From NCBI RefSeq assembly GCF_949987535.1, contig NW_026645870.1, forward strand, positions 1 to 64,000: DNA of 64,000 nt, read 5' to 3'. Shown here in pieces: positions 24,688-38,936 of this stretch; the stretch's first letter is position 1; the number at the start of each line of letters is the position of its first letter. The stretch comes from Balaenoptera acutorostrata. Lineage: Eukaryota; Chordata; Mammalia; Artiodactyla; Balaenopteridae. Made by a program: the position numbers and the translations under genes. A model generated the notes under the pieces. The model had not been told where the DNA came from. It made no database searches and saw nothing but the letters and a program-made list of their open reading frames with translations.

Positions 24688-27605
24688 ACAGTTTAAAAAT
24701 TGAATCATATTGTGATTTCTTGATAATGGGTGTGTTCCTTATCTTCTCCTAGTGTTTAAACTCTTCTCCATGGCTGGACCCCCAAATAATATTCCTTTAC
24801 GTGCTAAGGGGTATCTAGAGAGTGGGATAGGTTTAATAACTACCCTCACCCTAAAGCGTACCCTAACCCTAACCCCTACACTAATCCTAACCCATACCCT
24901 AAACCGAGCCCTAACCCTAACACTAACCCTAACCCTCACCCTACCCCATACCCTACGCCCTACCCGAACCCCTCACCCAACCCGGACCCTAAGCCGTACC
25001 CTAATCCTCACGCTAACCCTAACCCTAACCCTAAGCTACCCTTGACTGCTTCTGCCTCCAATAGATTTCCTAAGCACTAGTGTTTTAAGGAACAGGTTAA
25101 AAAGAGAATCCTAATGTGATTTCTTGATAATGGGTGTGTTCCTTATCTTCTCCTCGTGTCTAAACTCTTCTCCATGGCTGGACCCTCAAATAATATTCCT
25201 TTACATGCTAAGGGGTATCTAGAGAGTGGGATAGGTTTAATAACTAACCTCACCCTATCACGTACCCTAACCCTAACCCCTACCCTAACACTAACGCGAA
25301 CCCTAATCCTAACCCGTACCCTAAACCGAGCCCTAACCCTAACACTAACCCTAACCCTAACCCTAAACCATACCCTACGCCCTTCCCGAACCCCTCCCCG
25401 AACCCGTACCCTAAGCCGTACCCTAACCCTCACCGTAGCCCTAACCCTAACCCTAAGCTACCCTTGACTGCTTCTGCCTCCAATAGATTTCCTAAGCACT
25501 AGTGTTTTAAGGAACAGTTTAAAAAGAGAATCCTATTGCGATTTCTTGATAATGGGTGTGTTCCTTATCTTCTCCTAGTGTCTAAACTCTTCTCCACGGC
25601 TGGACCCCCAAATAATATTCCTTTACGTGCTAAGGGGTATCTAGAGAGTGGGATAGGTTTAATTACTACCCTCACCCTAACGCGTACCCTAACCCTAACC
25701 CCTACCCTAACCCTAACGCGTACCCTAATCCTAACCCGTAACCTAAACCGAGCCCAAACCCTAACACTAGCCCTAACCCTAACCCTAACCCATACCCTAC
25801 GCCCTACCGGAACCCCTCCCCGAACCCATACCGTAAGCCGTACCCTAACCCTCACCCTAACCCTAACCCTAACCCTAAGCTACCCTTGACTGCTTCTGCC
25901 TCCAATAGATTTCCTAAGCACTAGTGTTTTAAGGAACAGTTTAAAAAGAGAATCATATTGTGATTTCTTGATAATGGGTGTGTTCCTTATCTTCTCCTAG
26001 TGTTTAAACTCTTCTCCATGGCTGGACCCCCAAATAATATTCCTTTACGTGCTAAGGGGTATCTAGAGAGTGGGATAGGTTTAATAACTACCCTCACCCT
26101 AAAGCGTACCCTAACCCTAACCCCTACACTAATCCTAACCCGTACCCTAAACCGAGCCCTAACCCTAACACTAACCCTAACCCTCACCCTAACACATACC
26201 CTACGCCCTACCCGAACCCCTCCCCCAACCCGTACCCTAAGCCGTACCCTAAACCTCACGCTAACCCTAACCATAACCCTAAGCTACCCTTGACTGCTTC
26301 TGCCTCCAATAGATTTCCTAAGCCCTAGTGTTTTAAGGAACAGGTTAAAAAGAGAATCCTAATGTGATTTCTTGATAATGGGTGTGTTCCTTATCTTCTC
26401 CTAGTGTCTAAACTCTTCTCCATGGCTGGACCCCCAAATAATATTCCTTTACGTGCTAAGGGGTATCTAGAGAGTGGGATAGGTTTAATAACTACCCTCA
26501 CCCTATCGCGTACCCTAACCCTAACCCCTACCCTAACACTAACACGTACCCTAATCCTAACCCGTACCCTAAACCGAGCCCTAAACCTAACACTAACCCT
26601 AACCCTAACCCTAATCCATACCCTCCGCCCTACCCGAACCCCTCCCCGAACCCGTACCCTAAGCCATACCCTAACCCTCACCCTAACCCTAACCCTAACC
26701 CTAAGCTACCCTTGACTGCTTCTGCCTCCAATAGATTTCCTAAGCACTAGGGTTTTAAGGAACAGGTTAAAAAGAGAATCCTAATGTGATTTCTTGATAA
26801 TGGGTGTGTTCCTTATCTTCTCCTCGTGTCTAAACTCTTGTCCATGGCTGGACCGCCAAATAATATTCCTTTACGTGCTAAGGGTTATCTAGAGAGTGTG
26901 ATAGGTTTAATAACTACCCTTAGGCTAACGCGTACCCTAACCCTAACCCCTACCCTAACCCTAACGCGTACCCTAATCCTAAACCGTACCCTAAACCGAG
27001 CCTTAACCCTAACACTAACCCTAACCCTAACCCTAACCCATACCCTACGCCCTACACGAACCCCTCCCCGAACCCGTACCCTAAGCCATACCCTAACCCT
27101 CACCCTAACCCTAACCCTAACCCTAAGCTACCCTTGACTGCTTCTGCCTCCAATAGATTTCCTAAGCACTAGTGTTTTAAGGAACAGGTTAAAAAGAGAA
27201 TCCTAATGTGATTTCGTGATAATGGGTGTGTTCCTTATCTTCTCCTAGTGTCTAAACTCTTCTCCACGGATGGACCCCCAAATAATATTCCTTTACGTGC
27301 TAAGGGGTATCTAGAGAGTGGGATAGGTTTAATTACTACCCTCACCCTAACGCGTAACCTAACCCTAACCCCTACCCTAACCCTAACGCGTACCCTAATC
27401 CTAACCCGTACCCTAAACCGAGTCCTAACCCTAACACTAGCCCTAACCCTAACCCTAACCCATACCCTACGCCCTACCGGAACCCCTCCCCGAACCCATA
27501 CCGTAAGCCGTACCCTAACCCTCACCCTAACCCTAACCCTAACCCTAAGCTACCCTTGACTGCTTCTGCCTCCAATAGATTTCCTAAGCACTAGTGTTTT
27601 AAGGA
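24688..27605 (+). repeat. Seven-monomer 2918-bp higher-order repeat, copy 2
   Basis: Monomers 60-66 start at 24688, 25092, 25514, 25936, 26340, 26762 and 27184. Small differences from copy 1 include CCCATACCCTAAACC and CCCGGACCC in the G monomer, a D tract with CCCGTAACC, AACAGGTTAAAAAG at about 26760 versus AACAGGATAAAAAG at about 23845, and ACCCTTAGGC at about 26920. The copies look roughly 99% identical by eye. Confidence 0.92.
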
Positions 27606-28418
27606 ACAGTTTAGAAATTGAATCATATTGTGATTTCTTGATAATGGGTGTGTTCCTTATCTTCTCCTAGTGTTTAAACTCTTCTCCATGGCTGGACCCC
27701 CAAATAATATTCCTTTACGTGCTAAGGGGTATCTAGAGAGTGGGATAGGTTTAATAACTACCCTCACCCTAAAGCGTACCCTAACCCTAACCCCTACACT
27801 AATCCTAACCCGTACCCTAAACCGAGCCCTAACCCTAACACTAACCCTAACCCTCACCCTAACCCATACCCTACGCCCTACCCGAACCCCTCACCCAACC
27901 CGTACCCTAAGCCGTACCCTAATCCTCACGCTAACCCTAACCCTAACCCTAAGCTACCCTTGACTGCTTCTGCCTCCAATAGATTTCCTAAGCACTAGTG
28001 TTTTAAGGAACAGGTTAAAAAGAGAATCCTAATGTGATTTCTTGATAATGGGTGTGTTCCTTATCTTCTCCTCGTGTCTAAACTCTTCTCCATGGCTGGA
28101 CCCTCAAATAATATTCCTTTACATGCTAAGGGGTATCTAGAGAGTGGGATAGGTTTAATAACTACCCTCACCCTAAAGCGTACCCTAACCCTAACCCCTA
28201 CACTAATCCTAACCCGTACCCTAAACCGAGCCCTAACCCTAACACTAACACTAACCCTAACCCTAACCCATACCCTACGCCCTACCCGAACCCATCCCCA
28301 AACCCGTACCCTAAGCCGTACCCTAACCCTCACCCTAACCCTAACCCTAACCCTAACCCTAAGCTACCCTTTTCTGCTTCTGCCTCCAATAGATTCGTAA
28401 GCACTAGTGTTTTAAGGA
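27606..28418 (+). repeat. Start of a third 2918-bp copy, ending in a C/G hybrid monomer
   Basis: Monomer 67 (27606-28009) is the expected G. Monomer 68 (28010-28418, 409 bp) begins as the expected C (GACCCTCAAAT, TTTACATGCT). It then changes to a G-type tract with the 18-bp deletion, CCCATCCCCAAACCC, one extra hexamer and a spacer end GATTCGTAAGC that is one base short. The same right part is found at 39359-39767, where a complete C monomer precedes it. The third copy is therefore interrupted here by a one-monomer change. Confidence 0.85.
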
Positions 28419-31377
28419 ACAGGTTAAAAAGTGAATCCTAAAGTGATTTCTTGATAATCGGTGTGTTCCTTATCTTCTCCTAGTGTCTAAACTCTTCTCC
28501 ATGGCTGGACCCCCAAATAATATTCCTTTACCTGCTAAGGGGTATCTAGGGAGTGGGATAGGTTTAATAACTAACCTCACCCTATCGCGTACCCTAACCC
28601 TAACCCCTACCCTAACCCTAACGCGTACCCTAATCCTAACCCGTACCCTAAACCGAGCCCTAACCCTAACACTAACCCTAACCCTAACCCTAACCCATAC
28701 CCTACGCCCTACCCGAACCCCTCCCCGAACCCGTACCCTAAGCCATACCCTAACCCATAATCTAACCCTAACCCTAACCCTAAGCTACCCTTGACTGCTT
28801 CTGCCTCCAATAGATTTCCTAAGCACTAGTGTTTTAAGGAACAGTTTAAAAAGAGAATCATATTGTGATTTCTTGATAATGGGTGTGTTCCTTATCTTCT
28901 CCTAGTGTCTAAACACTTCTCCATGGCTGGACCCCCAAATAATATTCCTTTACGTGCTAAGGGGTATCTACAGAGTGGGATAGGTTTAATAACTACCCTC
29001 ACCCAAAAGCGTACCCTAACCCTAACCCCTAACCTAACCCTAACGCGTACCCTAATCCTAACCCGTACCCTAAACCGAGCCCTAACCCTAACACTAACCC
29101 TAACCCTCATCCTAACCCATACCGTACGCCCTACCCGAACCCCTCCCCGAAACCGTACCCTAAGCCGTACCCTAACCCTCACCCTAACCCTAACCCTAAC
29201 CCTAAGCTACCCTTGACTGCTTCTGCCTCCAATAGATTTCCTAAGCACTAGTGTTTTAAGGAACAGTTTAAAAAGAGAATCCTATTGCGATTTCTTGATA
29301 ATGGGTGTGTTCCTTATCTTCTCCTAGTGTCTAAACTCTTCTCCACGGCTGGACCCCCAAATAATATTCCTTTACGTGCTAAGGGGTATCTAGAGAGTCG
29401 GATACGTTTAATTACTACCCTCACCCTAACGCGTACCCTAACCCTAACCCCTACCCTAACCCTAACGCGTACCCTAATCCTAACCCGTACCCTAAACCGA
29501 GCCCTAACCCTAACACTAGCCCTAACCCTAACCCTAACCCATACCCTACGCCCTACCGGAACCCCTCACCGAACCCCTACCGTAAGCCGTACCCTAACCC
29601 TCACCCTAACACTAACCCTAACCCTAAGCTACCCTTGACTGCTTCTGCCTCCAATAGATTTCCTAAGCACTAGTGTTTTAAGGAACAGTTTAAAAATTGA
29701 ATCATATTGTGATTTCTTGATAATGGGTGTGTTCCTTATCTTCTCCTAGTGTTTAAACTCTTCTCCATGGCTGGACCCCCAAATAATATTTCTTTACGTG
29801 CTAAGGGGTATCTAGAGAGTGGGATAGTTTTAATAACTACCCTCACCCTAACGCGTACCCTAACCCTAACCCCTACCCTAAGCCTAACGCGTACCCTAAT
29901 CCTAACCTGTACCCTAAACCGAGCCCTAACCCTAACACTAACCCTAACCCTAACCCTAACCCATACCCTACGCCCTACCCGAACCCCTCCCCGAACCCGT
30001 ACCCTAAGCCATACCCTAACCCTCACCCTAACCCTAACCCTAACCCTAAGCTACCCTTGACTGCTTCTGCCTCCAATAGATTTCCTAAGCACTAGTGTTT
30101 GAAGGAACAGGTTAAAAAGAGAATCCTAAAGTGATTTCTTGATAATGGGTGTGTTCCTTATCTTCTCCTAGTGTCTAAACTCTTCTCCATGGCTGGACCC
30201 CCAAATAATATTCCTTTACGTGCTAATGGGTATCTAGCGAGTGGGATAGGTTTAATAACTAACCTCACCCTATCGCGTACCCTAACCCTAACCCCTACCC
30301 TAACCCTAACGCGTACCCTAATTCTAACCCGTACCCTAAACCGAGCCCTAACCCTAACACTAACCCTAACCCTAACCCTAACCCATACCCTACGCCCTAC
30401 CCGAACTCCTCCCCGAACCCGTACCCTAAGCCGTACCCTAACGCTCACCCTAACCGTAACCCTAACCCTAAGCTACCCTTGACTGCTTCTGCCTCCAATA
30501 GATTTCCGAAGCACTAGTGTTTTAAGGAACAGGTTAAAAAGAGAATCCTAATGTGATTTCTTGATAATGGGTGTGTTCCTTATCTTCTCCTAGTGTTTAA
30601 ACTCTTCTCCATGGCTGGACCCCCAAATAATATTCCTTTACGTGCTAAGGGGTATCTAGAGAGTGGGATAGGTTTAATAACTACCCTCACCCTAAGGCGT
30701 ACCCTAACCCTAACCCCTACCCTAACCCTAACGCGTACCCTAATCCTAACCCGTACCCAAAACGATCCCTAATCCTAACACTAGCCCTAACCTTAACACT
30801 AAACCATACCCTACGCCCTACCCGAACCCCTCCCCAAACCCGTACCCTATGCCGTACCCTAACCCTCACCCTAACCCTAACCCTAACCCTAAGCTACCCT
30901 TGACTGCTTCTGCCTCCAATAGATTTCCTAAGCACTAGTTTTTTAAGGAACAGGTTAAAAAGAGAATCCTAATGTGATTTCTTGATAATGGGTGTGTTCC
31001 TTATCTTCTCCTCGTGTCTAAACTCTTCTCCATGGCTGGACCCCCAAATAATATTCCTTTACATGCTAAGGGGTATCTAGAGAGTGGGATAGGTTTAATA
31101 ACTACCCTCACCCTATCACGTACCCTAACCCTAACCCCTACCCTAACACTAACGCGTACCCTAATCCTAACCCGTACCCTAAACCGAGCCCTAACCCTAA
31201 CACTAACCCTAACCCTAACCCTAACCCATACCCTACGCCCTACCCGAACCCCTCCCCAAACCCGTACCCTAAGCCGTACCCTAACCCTCACCCTAACCCT
31301 AACCCTAACCCTAATCCTAAGCTACCCTTGACTGCTTCTGCCTCCAATAGATTTCCTAAGCACTAGTGTTTTAAGGA
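28419..31377 (+). repeat. Monomers 69-75, including a shortened O-D-Q/R-S-N-T series
   Basis: Starts are 28419, 28841, 29263, 29685, 30107, 30529 and 30950. Monomer 69 has TTTACCTGCTAAGG. Monomer 70 is O and 71 is a D variant (AGAGTCGGATACG). Monomer 72 (29685-30106) is a hybrid: Q on the left (ATATTTCTTTACG) and R on the right (GGATAGTTTTAATAAC, CCCTAAGCCTAACG). Monomer 73 is S, 74 is N and 75 is T. Compared with 32216-35174, where Q and R are separate, one monomer is missing: the offset rises from 3375 to 3797 across it. Confidence 0.87.
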
Positions 31378-32215
31378 ACAGGTTAAAAAGAGAATCCTAA
31401 TGTGATTTCTTGATAATGGGTGTGTTCCTTATCTTCTCCTAGTGTCTAAACTCTTCTCCATGGCTGGACCCCCAAATAATATTCCTTTACGTGCTAAGGG
31501 GTATCTAGAGAGTGGGATAGGTTTAATAACTACCTTCACCCTATCGCGTACCCTAACCCTAACCCCTACCCTAAGCCTAACGCGTACCCTAATCCTAACC
31601 CGTACCCTAAACCGAGCCCTAACCCTAACACTAACCCTAACCCTAACCCATACCCTAAGCCCTACCCGAACCCCTCCCCGAACCCGTACCCTAAGCCATA
31701 CCCTAACCCTCACCCTAACCCTAACCCTAACCCTAAGCTACCCTTGACTGCTTCTGCCTCCAATAGATTTCCTAAGCACTAGTGTTTTAAGGAACAGGTT
31801 AAAAAGAGAATCCTAATGTGATTTCTTGATAATGGGTGTGTTCCTTATCTTCTCCTAGTGTCTAAACTCTTCTCCATGGCTGGACCCCCAAATAATATTC
31901 CTTTACATGCTAAGGGGTATCTAGAGAGTGGGATAAGTTTAATAACTACCTTCACCCTATCGCGTACCCTAACCCTAACCCCTACCCTAAGCCTAACGCG
32001 TACCCTAATCCTAACCCGTACCCTAAACCGAGCCCTAACCCTAACACTAACCCTAACCCTAACCCTAACCCATACCCTACGCCCTACCCGAACCCCTCCC
32101 CGAACCCGTACCCTAAGCCATGCCCTAACCCATAATCTAACCCTAACCCTAACCCTAAGCTACCCTTGACTGCTTCTGCCTCCAATAGATTTCCTAAGCA
32201 CTAGTGTTTTAAGGA
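31378..32215 (+). repeat. Two U monomers
   Basis: Monomers 76 (31378, 416 bp) and 77 (31794) share ACCTTCACCCTATCG and CCCTAAGCCTAACG. Monomer 76 is one hexamer short. Its longer counterparts at 46107, 50315 and 54118 keep that hexamer, so the loss is local. Monomer 77 has TTTACATGC and GGGATAAGTTT. The pair corresponds to monomers 121-122 at 50315-51158. Confidence 0.85.
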
Positions 32216-35174
32216 ACAGTTTAAAAAGAGAATCATATTGTGATTTCTTGATAATGGGTGTGTTCCTTATCTTCTCCTAGTGTCTAAACACTTCTCCATG
32301 GCTGGACCCCCAAATAATATTCCTTTACGTGCTAAGGGGTATCTACAGAGTGGGATAGGTTTAATAACTACCCTCACCCAAAAGCGTACCCTAACCCTAA
32401 CCCCTAACCTAACCCTAACGCGTACCCTAATCCTAACCCGTACCCTAAACCGAGCCCTAACCCTAACACTAACCCTAACCCTCACCCTAACCCATACCGT
32501 ACGCCCTACCCGAACCCCTCCCCGAAACCGTACCCTAAGCCGTACCCTAACCCTCACCCTAACCCTAACCCTAACCCTAAGCTACCCTTGACTGCTTCTG
32601 CCTCCAATAGATTTCCTAAGCACTAGTGTTTTAAGGAACAGTTTAAAAAGAGAATCCTATTGCGATTTCTTGATAATGGGTGTGTTCCTTATCTTCTCCT
32701 AGTGTCTAAACTCTTCTCCACGGCTGGACCCCCAAATAATATTCCTTTACGTGCTAAGGGGTATCTAGAGAGTCGGATACGTTTAATTACTACCCTCACC
32801 CTAACGCGTACCCTAACCCTAACCCCTACCCTAACCCTAACGCGTACCCTAATCCTAACCCGTACCCTAAACCGAGCCCTAACCCTAACACTAGCCCTAA
32901 CCCTAACCCTAACCCATACCCTACGCCCTACCGGAACCCCTCACCGAACCCCTACCGTAAGCCGTACCCTAACCCTCACCCTAACACTAACCCTAACCCT
33001 AAGCTACCCTTGACTGCTTCTGCCTCCAATAGATTTCCTAAGCACTAGTGTTTTAAGGAACAGTTTAAAAATTGAATCATATTGTGATTTCTTGATAATG
33101 GGTGTGTTCCTTATCTTCTCCTAGTGTTTAAACTCTTCTCCATGGCTGGACCCCCAAATAATATTTCTTTACGTGCTAAGGGGTATCTAGAGAGTGGGAT
33201 AGGTTTAATAACTACCCTCACCCAAAAGCGTACCCTAACCCTAACCCCTACCCTAACCCTAACGCGTACCCTAATCCTAACCCGTACCCTAAACCGAGCC
33301 CTAACCCTAACACTAACTCTAACCCTCACCCTAACCCATACCCTACGCCCTACCCGAACCCCTCCCCGAACCCGTACCCTAAGCCGTACCCTAACCCTCA
33401 CCCTAACCCTAACCCTAACCCTAAGCTACCCTTGACTGCTTCTGCCTCCAATAGATTTCCTAAGCACTAGTGTTTTAAGGAACAGGTTAAAAAGAGAATC
33501 CTAATGTGATTTCTTGATAATGGGTGTGTTCCTTATCTTCTCATCGTGTCTAAACTCTTCTCCATGGCTGGACCCCCAAATAATATTCCTTTACGTGCTA
33601 ATGGGTATCTAGAGAGTAGGATAGTTTTAATAACTACCCTCACCCTAACACGTACCCTAACCCTAACCCCTACCCTAAGCCTAACGCGTACCCTAATCCT
33701 AACCCGTACCCTAAACCGAGCCCTAACCCTAACACTAACCCTAACCCTAACCCTAACCCATACCCTACGCCCTACCCGAACCCCTCCCCGAACCCGTACC
33801 CTAAGCCATACCCTAACCCTCACCCTAACCCTAACCCTAACCCTAAGCTACCCTTGACTGCTTCTGCCTCCAATAGATTTCCTAAGCACTAGTGTTTGAA
33901 GGAACAGGTTAAAAAGAGAATCCTAAAGTGATTTCTTGATAATGGGTGTGTTCCTTATCTTCTCCTAGTGTCTAAATTCTTCTCCATGGCTGGACCCCCA
34001 AATAATATTCCTTTACGTGCTAATGGGTATCTAGCGAGTGGGATAGGTTTAATAACTAACCTCACCCTATCGCGTACCCTAACCCTAATCCCTACCCTAA
34101 CCCTAACGCGTACCCTAATTCTAACCCGTACCCTAAACCGAGCCCTAACCCTAACACTAACCCTAACCCTAACCCTAACCCATACCCTACGCCCTACCCG
34201 AACTACTCCCCGAACCCGAACCCTAAGCCGTACCCTAACGCTCACCCTAACCGTAACCCTAACCCTAAGCTACCCTTGACTGCTTCTGCCTCCAATAGAT
34301 TTCCGAAGCACTAGTGTTTTAAGGAACAGGTTAAAAAGAGAATCCTAATGTGATTTCTTGATAATGGGTGTGTTCCTTATCTTCTCCTAGTGTTTAAACT
34401 CTTCTCCATGGCTGGACCCCCAAATAATATTCCTTTACGTGCTAAGGGGTATCTAGAGAGTGGGATAGGTTTAATAACTACCCTCACCCTAAGGCGTACC
34501 CTAACCCTAACCCCTACCCTAACCCTAACGCGTACCCTAATCCTAACCCGTACCCAAAACGAGCCCTAATCCTAACACTAGCCCTAACCTTAACACTAAA
34601 CCATACCCTACGCCCTACCCGAACCCCTCCCCAAACCCGTACCCTATGCCGTACCCTAACCCTCACCCTAACCCTAACCCTAACCCTAAGCTACCCTTGA
34701 CTGCTTCTGCCTCCAATAGATTTCCTAAGCACTAGTTTTTTAAGGAACAGGTTAAAAAGAGAATCCTAATGTGATTTCTTGATAATGGGTGTGTTCCTTA
34801 TCTTCTCCTCGTGTCTAAACTCTTCTCCATGGCTGGACCCCCAAATAATATTCCTTTACATGCTAAGGGGTATCTAGAGAGTGGGATAGGTTTAATAACT
34901 ACCCTCACCCTATCACGTACCCTAACCCTAACCCCTACCCTAACACTAACGCGTACCCTAATCCTAACCCGTACCCTAAACCGAGCCCTAACCCTAACAC
35001 TAACCCTAACCCTAACCCTAACCCATACCCTACGCCCTACCCGAACCCCTCCCCAAACCCGTACCCTAAGCCGTACCCTAACCCTCACCCTAACCCTAAC
35101 CCTAACCCTAATCCTAAGCTACCCTTGACTGCTTCTGCCTCCAATAGATTTCCTAAGCACTAGTGTTTTAAGGA
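32216..35174 (+). repeat. Complete seven-monomer O-D-Q-R-S-N-T block
   Basis: Monomers 78-84 start at 32216, 32638, 33060, 33482, 33904, 34326 and 34747 (2959 bp). The block recurs at 51159-54117 (offset 18,943) and, apart from its first half monomer, at 43346-46106 (offset 10,932). N is 421 bp because of a one-base loss at ACCCAAAACGAG. T is 428 bp because of an extra hexamer before AAGCTACCC. R has CTCATCGTGTC and S has TATCTAGCGAG. It is the best-preserved version of this series. Confidence 0.92.
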
Positions 35175-36844
35175 ACAGGTTAAAAAGAGAATCCTAATGT
35201 GATTTCTTGATAATGGGTGTGTTCCTTATCTTCTCCTAGTGTCTAAACTCTTCTCCATGGCTGGACCCCCAAATAATATTCCTTTACGTGCTAAGGGGTA
35301 TCTAGAGAGTGGGATAGGTTTAATAACTACCCTCACCCTATCGCGTACCCTAACCCTAACCCCTACCCTAACACTAACACGTACCCTAATCCTAACCCGT
35401 ACCCTAAACCGAGCCCTAAACCTAACACTAACCCTAACCCTAACCCTAATCCATACCCTACGCCCTACCCGAACCCCTCCCCGAACCCGTACCCTAAGCC
35501 ATACCCTAACCCTCACCCTAACCCTAACCCTAACCCTAAGCTACCCTTGACTGCTTCTGCCTCCAATAGATTTCCTAAGCACTAGGGTTTTAAGGAACAG
35601 GATAAAAAGAGAATCCTAATGTGATTTCTTGATAATGGGTGTGTTCCTTATCTTCTCCTCGTGTCTAAACTCTTGTCCATGGCTGGACCGCCAAATAATA
35701 TTCCTTTACGTGCTAAGGGTTATCTAGAGAGTGTGATAGGTTTAATAACTACCCTTAGCCTAACGCGTACCCTAACCCTAACCCCTACCCTAACCCTAAC
35801 GCGTACCCTAATCCTAACCCGTACCCTAAACCGAGCCCTAACCCTAACACTAACCCTAACCCTAACCCTAACCCATACCCTACGCCCTACACGAACCCCT
35901 CCCCGAACCCGTACCCTAAGCCATACCCTAACCCTCACCCTAACCCTAACCCTAACCCTAAGCTACCCTTGACTGCTTCTGCCTCCAATAGATTTCCTAA
36001 GCACTAGTGTTTTAAGGAACAGGTTAAAAAGTGAATCCTAATGTGATTTCGTGATAATGGGTGTGTTCCTTATCTTCTCCTAGTGTCTAAACTCTTCTCC
36101 ACGGATGGACCCCCAAATAATATTCCTTTACGTGCTAAGGGGTATCTAGAGAGTGGGATAGGTTTAATTACTACCCTCACCCTAACGCGTAACCTAACCC
36201 TAACCCCTACCCTAACCCTAACGCGTACCCTAATCCTAACCCGTACCCTAAACCGAGTCCTAACCCTAACACTAGCCCTAACCCTAACCCTAACCCATAC
36301 CCTACGCCCTACCAGAACCCCTCCCCGAACCCATACCGTAAGCCGTACCCTAACCCTCACCCTAACCCTAACCCTAACCCTAAGCTACCCTTGACTGCTT
36401 CTGCCTCCAATAGATTTCCTAAGCACTAGTGTTTTAAGGAACAGTTTAAAAATTGAATCATATTGTGATTTCTTGATAATGGGTGTGTTCCTTATCTTCT
36501 CCTAGTGTTTAAACTCTTCTCCATGGCTGGACCCCCAAATAATATTCCTTTACGTGCTAAGGGGTATCTAGAGAGTGGGATAGGTTTAATAACTACCCTC
36601 ACCCTAAAGCGTACCCTAACCCTAACCCCTACACTAATCCTAACCCATACCCTAAACCGAGCCCTAACCCTAACACTAACCCTAACCCTCACCCTAACCC
36701 ATACCCTACGCCCTACCCGAACCCCTCACCCAACCCGTACCCTAAGCCGTACCCTAATCCTCACGCTAACCCTAACCCTAACCCTAAGCTACCCTTGACT
36801 GCTTCTGCCTCCAATAGATTTCCTAAGCACTAGTGTTTTAAGGA

Positions 36845-37266
36845 ACAGGTTAAAAAGAGAATCCTAATGTGATTTCTTGATAATGGGTGTGTTCCTTATC
36901 TTCTCCTCGTGTCTAAACTCTTCTCCATGGCTGGACCCTCAAATAATATTCCTTTACATGCTAAGGGGTATCTAGAGAGTGGGATAGGTTTAATAACTAA
37001 CCTCACCCTATCACGTACCCTAACCCTAACCCCTACCCTAACACTAACGCGAACCCAAATCCTAACCCGTACCCTAAACCGAGCCCTAACCCTAACACTA
37101 ACCCTAACCCTCACCCTAACACATACCCTACGCCCTACCCGAACCCCTCCCCCAACCCGTACCCTAAGCCGTACCCTAAACCTCACGCTAACCCTAACCA
37201 TAACCCTAAGCTACCCTTGACTGCTTCTGCCTCCAATAGATTTCCTAAGCCCTAGTGTTTTAAGGA
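36845..37266 (+). repeat. Hybrid monomer: C left, second-G right
   Basis: Monomer 89 starts as the C of 25092 (GACCCTCAAAT, TTTACATGCT, AACGCGAACCC). It finishes as the G of 25936 (CCTAACACATACCC, CCTCCCCCAACCC, AACCATAACCC, then CCTAAGCCCTAG in the spacer). The D monomer and one G-sized length that lie between them in copy 1 are gone (826 = 422 + 404). The switch lies in the tract between about 37050 and 37115. Confidence 0.88.
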
Positions 37267-38936
37267 ACAGGTTAAAAAGAGAATCCTAATGTGATTTCTT
37301 GATAATGGGTGTGTTCCTTATCTTCTCCTAGTGTCTAAACTCTTCTCCATGGCTGGACCCCCAAATAATATTCCTTTACGTGCTAAGGGGTATCTAGAGA
37401 GTGGGATAGGTTTAATAACTACCCTCACCCTATCGCGTACCCTAACCCTAACCCCTACCCTAACACTAACACGTACCCTAATCCTAACCCGTACCCTAAA
37501 CCGAGCCCTAAACCTAACACTAACCCTAACCCTAACCCTAATCCATACCCTACGCCCTACCCGAACCCCTCCCTGAACCCGTACCCTAAGCCATACCCTA
37601 ACCCTCACCCTAACCCTAACCCTAACCCTAAGCTACCCTTGACTGCTTCTGCCTCCAATAGATTTCCTAAGCACTAGGGTTTTAAGGAACAGGTTAAAAA
37701 GAGAATCCTAATGTGATTTCTTGATAATGGGTGTGTTCCTTATCTTCTCCTCGTGTCTAAACTCTTGTCCATGGCTGGACCGCCAAATAATATTCCTTTA
37801 CGTGCTAAGGGTTATCTAGAGAGTGTGATAGGTTTAATAACTACCCTTAGCCTAACGCGTACCCTAACCATAACCCCTACCCTAACCCTAACGCGTACCC
37901 TAATCCTAAACCGTACCCTAAACCGAGCCTTAACCCTAACACTAACCCTAACCCTAACCCTAACCCATACCCTACGCCCTACACGAACCCCTCCCCGAAC
38001 CCGTACCCTAAGCCATACCCTAACCCTCACCCTAACCCTAACCCTAACCCTAAGCTACCCTTGACTGCTTCTGCCTCCAATAGATTTCCTAAGCACTAGT
38101 GTTTTAAGGAACAGGTTAAAAAGAGAATCCTAATGTGATTTCGTGATAATGGGTGTGTTCCTTATCTTCTCCTAGTGTCTAAACTCTTCTCCACGGATGG
38201 ACCCCCAAATAATATTCCTTTACGTGCTAAGGGGTATCTAGAGAGTGGGATAGGTTTAATTACTACCCTCACCCTAACGCGTAACCTAACCCTAACCCCT
38301 ACCCTAACCCTAACGCGTACCCTAATCCTAACCCGTACCCTAAACCGAGTCCTAACCCTAACACTAGCCCTAACCCTAACCCTAACCCATACCCTACGCC
38401 CTACCGGAACCCCTCCCCGAACCCATACCGTAAGCCGTACCCTAACCCTCACCCTAACCCTAACCCTAACCCTAAGCTACCCTTGACTGCTTCTGCCTCC
38501 AATAGATTTCCTAAGCACTAGTGTTTTAAGGAACAGTTTAAAAATTGAATCATATTGTGATTTCTTGATAATGGGTGTGTTCCTTATCTTCTCCTAGTGT
38601 TTAAACTCTTCTCCATGGCTGGACCCCCAAATAATATTCCTTTACGTGCTAAGGGGTATCTAGAGAGTGGGATAGGTTTAATAACTACCCTCACCCTAAA
38701 GCGTACCCTAACCCTAACCCCTACACTAATCCTAACCCGTACCCTAAACCGAGCCCTAACCCTAACACTAACCCTAACCCTCACCCTAACCCATACCCTA
38801 CGCCCTACCCGAACCCCTCACCCAACCCGTACCCTAAGCCGTACCCTAATCCTCACGCTAACCCTAACCCTAACCCTAAGCTACCCTTGACTGCTTCTGC
38901 CTCCAATAGATTTCCTAAGCACTAGTGTTTTAAGGA

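Larger units (their letters stand above)
23422..35174 (+). repeat. 11,753-bp superunit of 28 monomers, copy 1
   Basis: Monomers 57-84. At 35175 the series starts again with the same monomer as at 23422, and offset 11,753 holds from there through monomer 88. The rare AACAGGATAAAAAG at about 23845 recurs at about 35599, and the G variant with CCCATACCCTAAACC (24752 onward) recurs at 36505 onward. The superunit contains the end of the 2918-bp repeats on its left and the O-D-Q-R-S-N-T monomers on its right, so it is a nested, third level of repetition. Confidence 0.88.
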
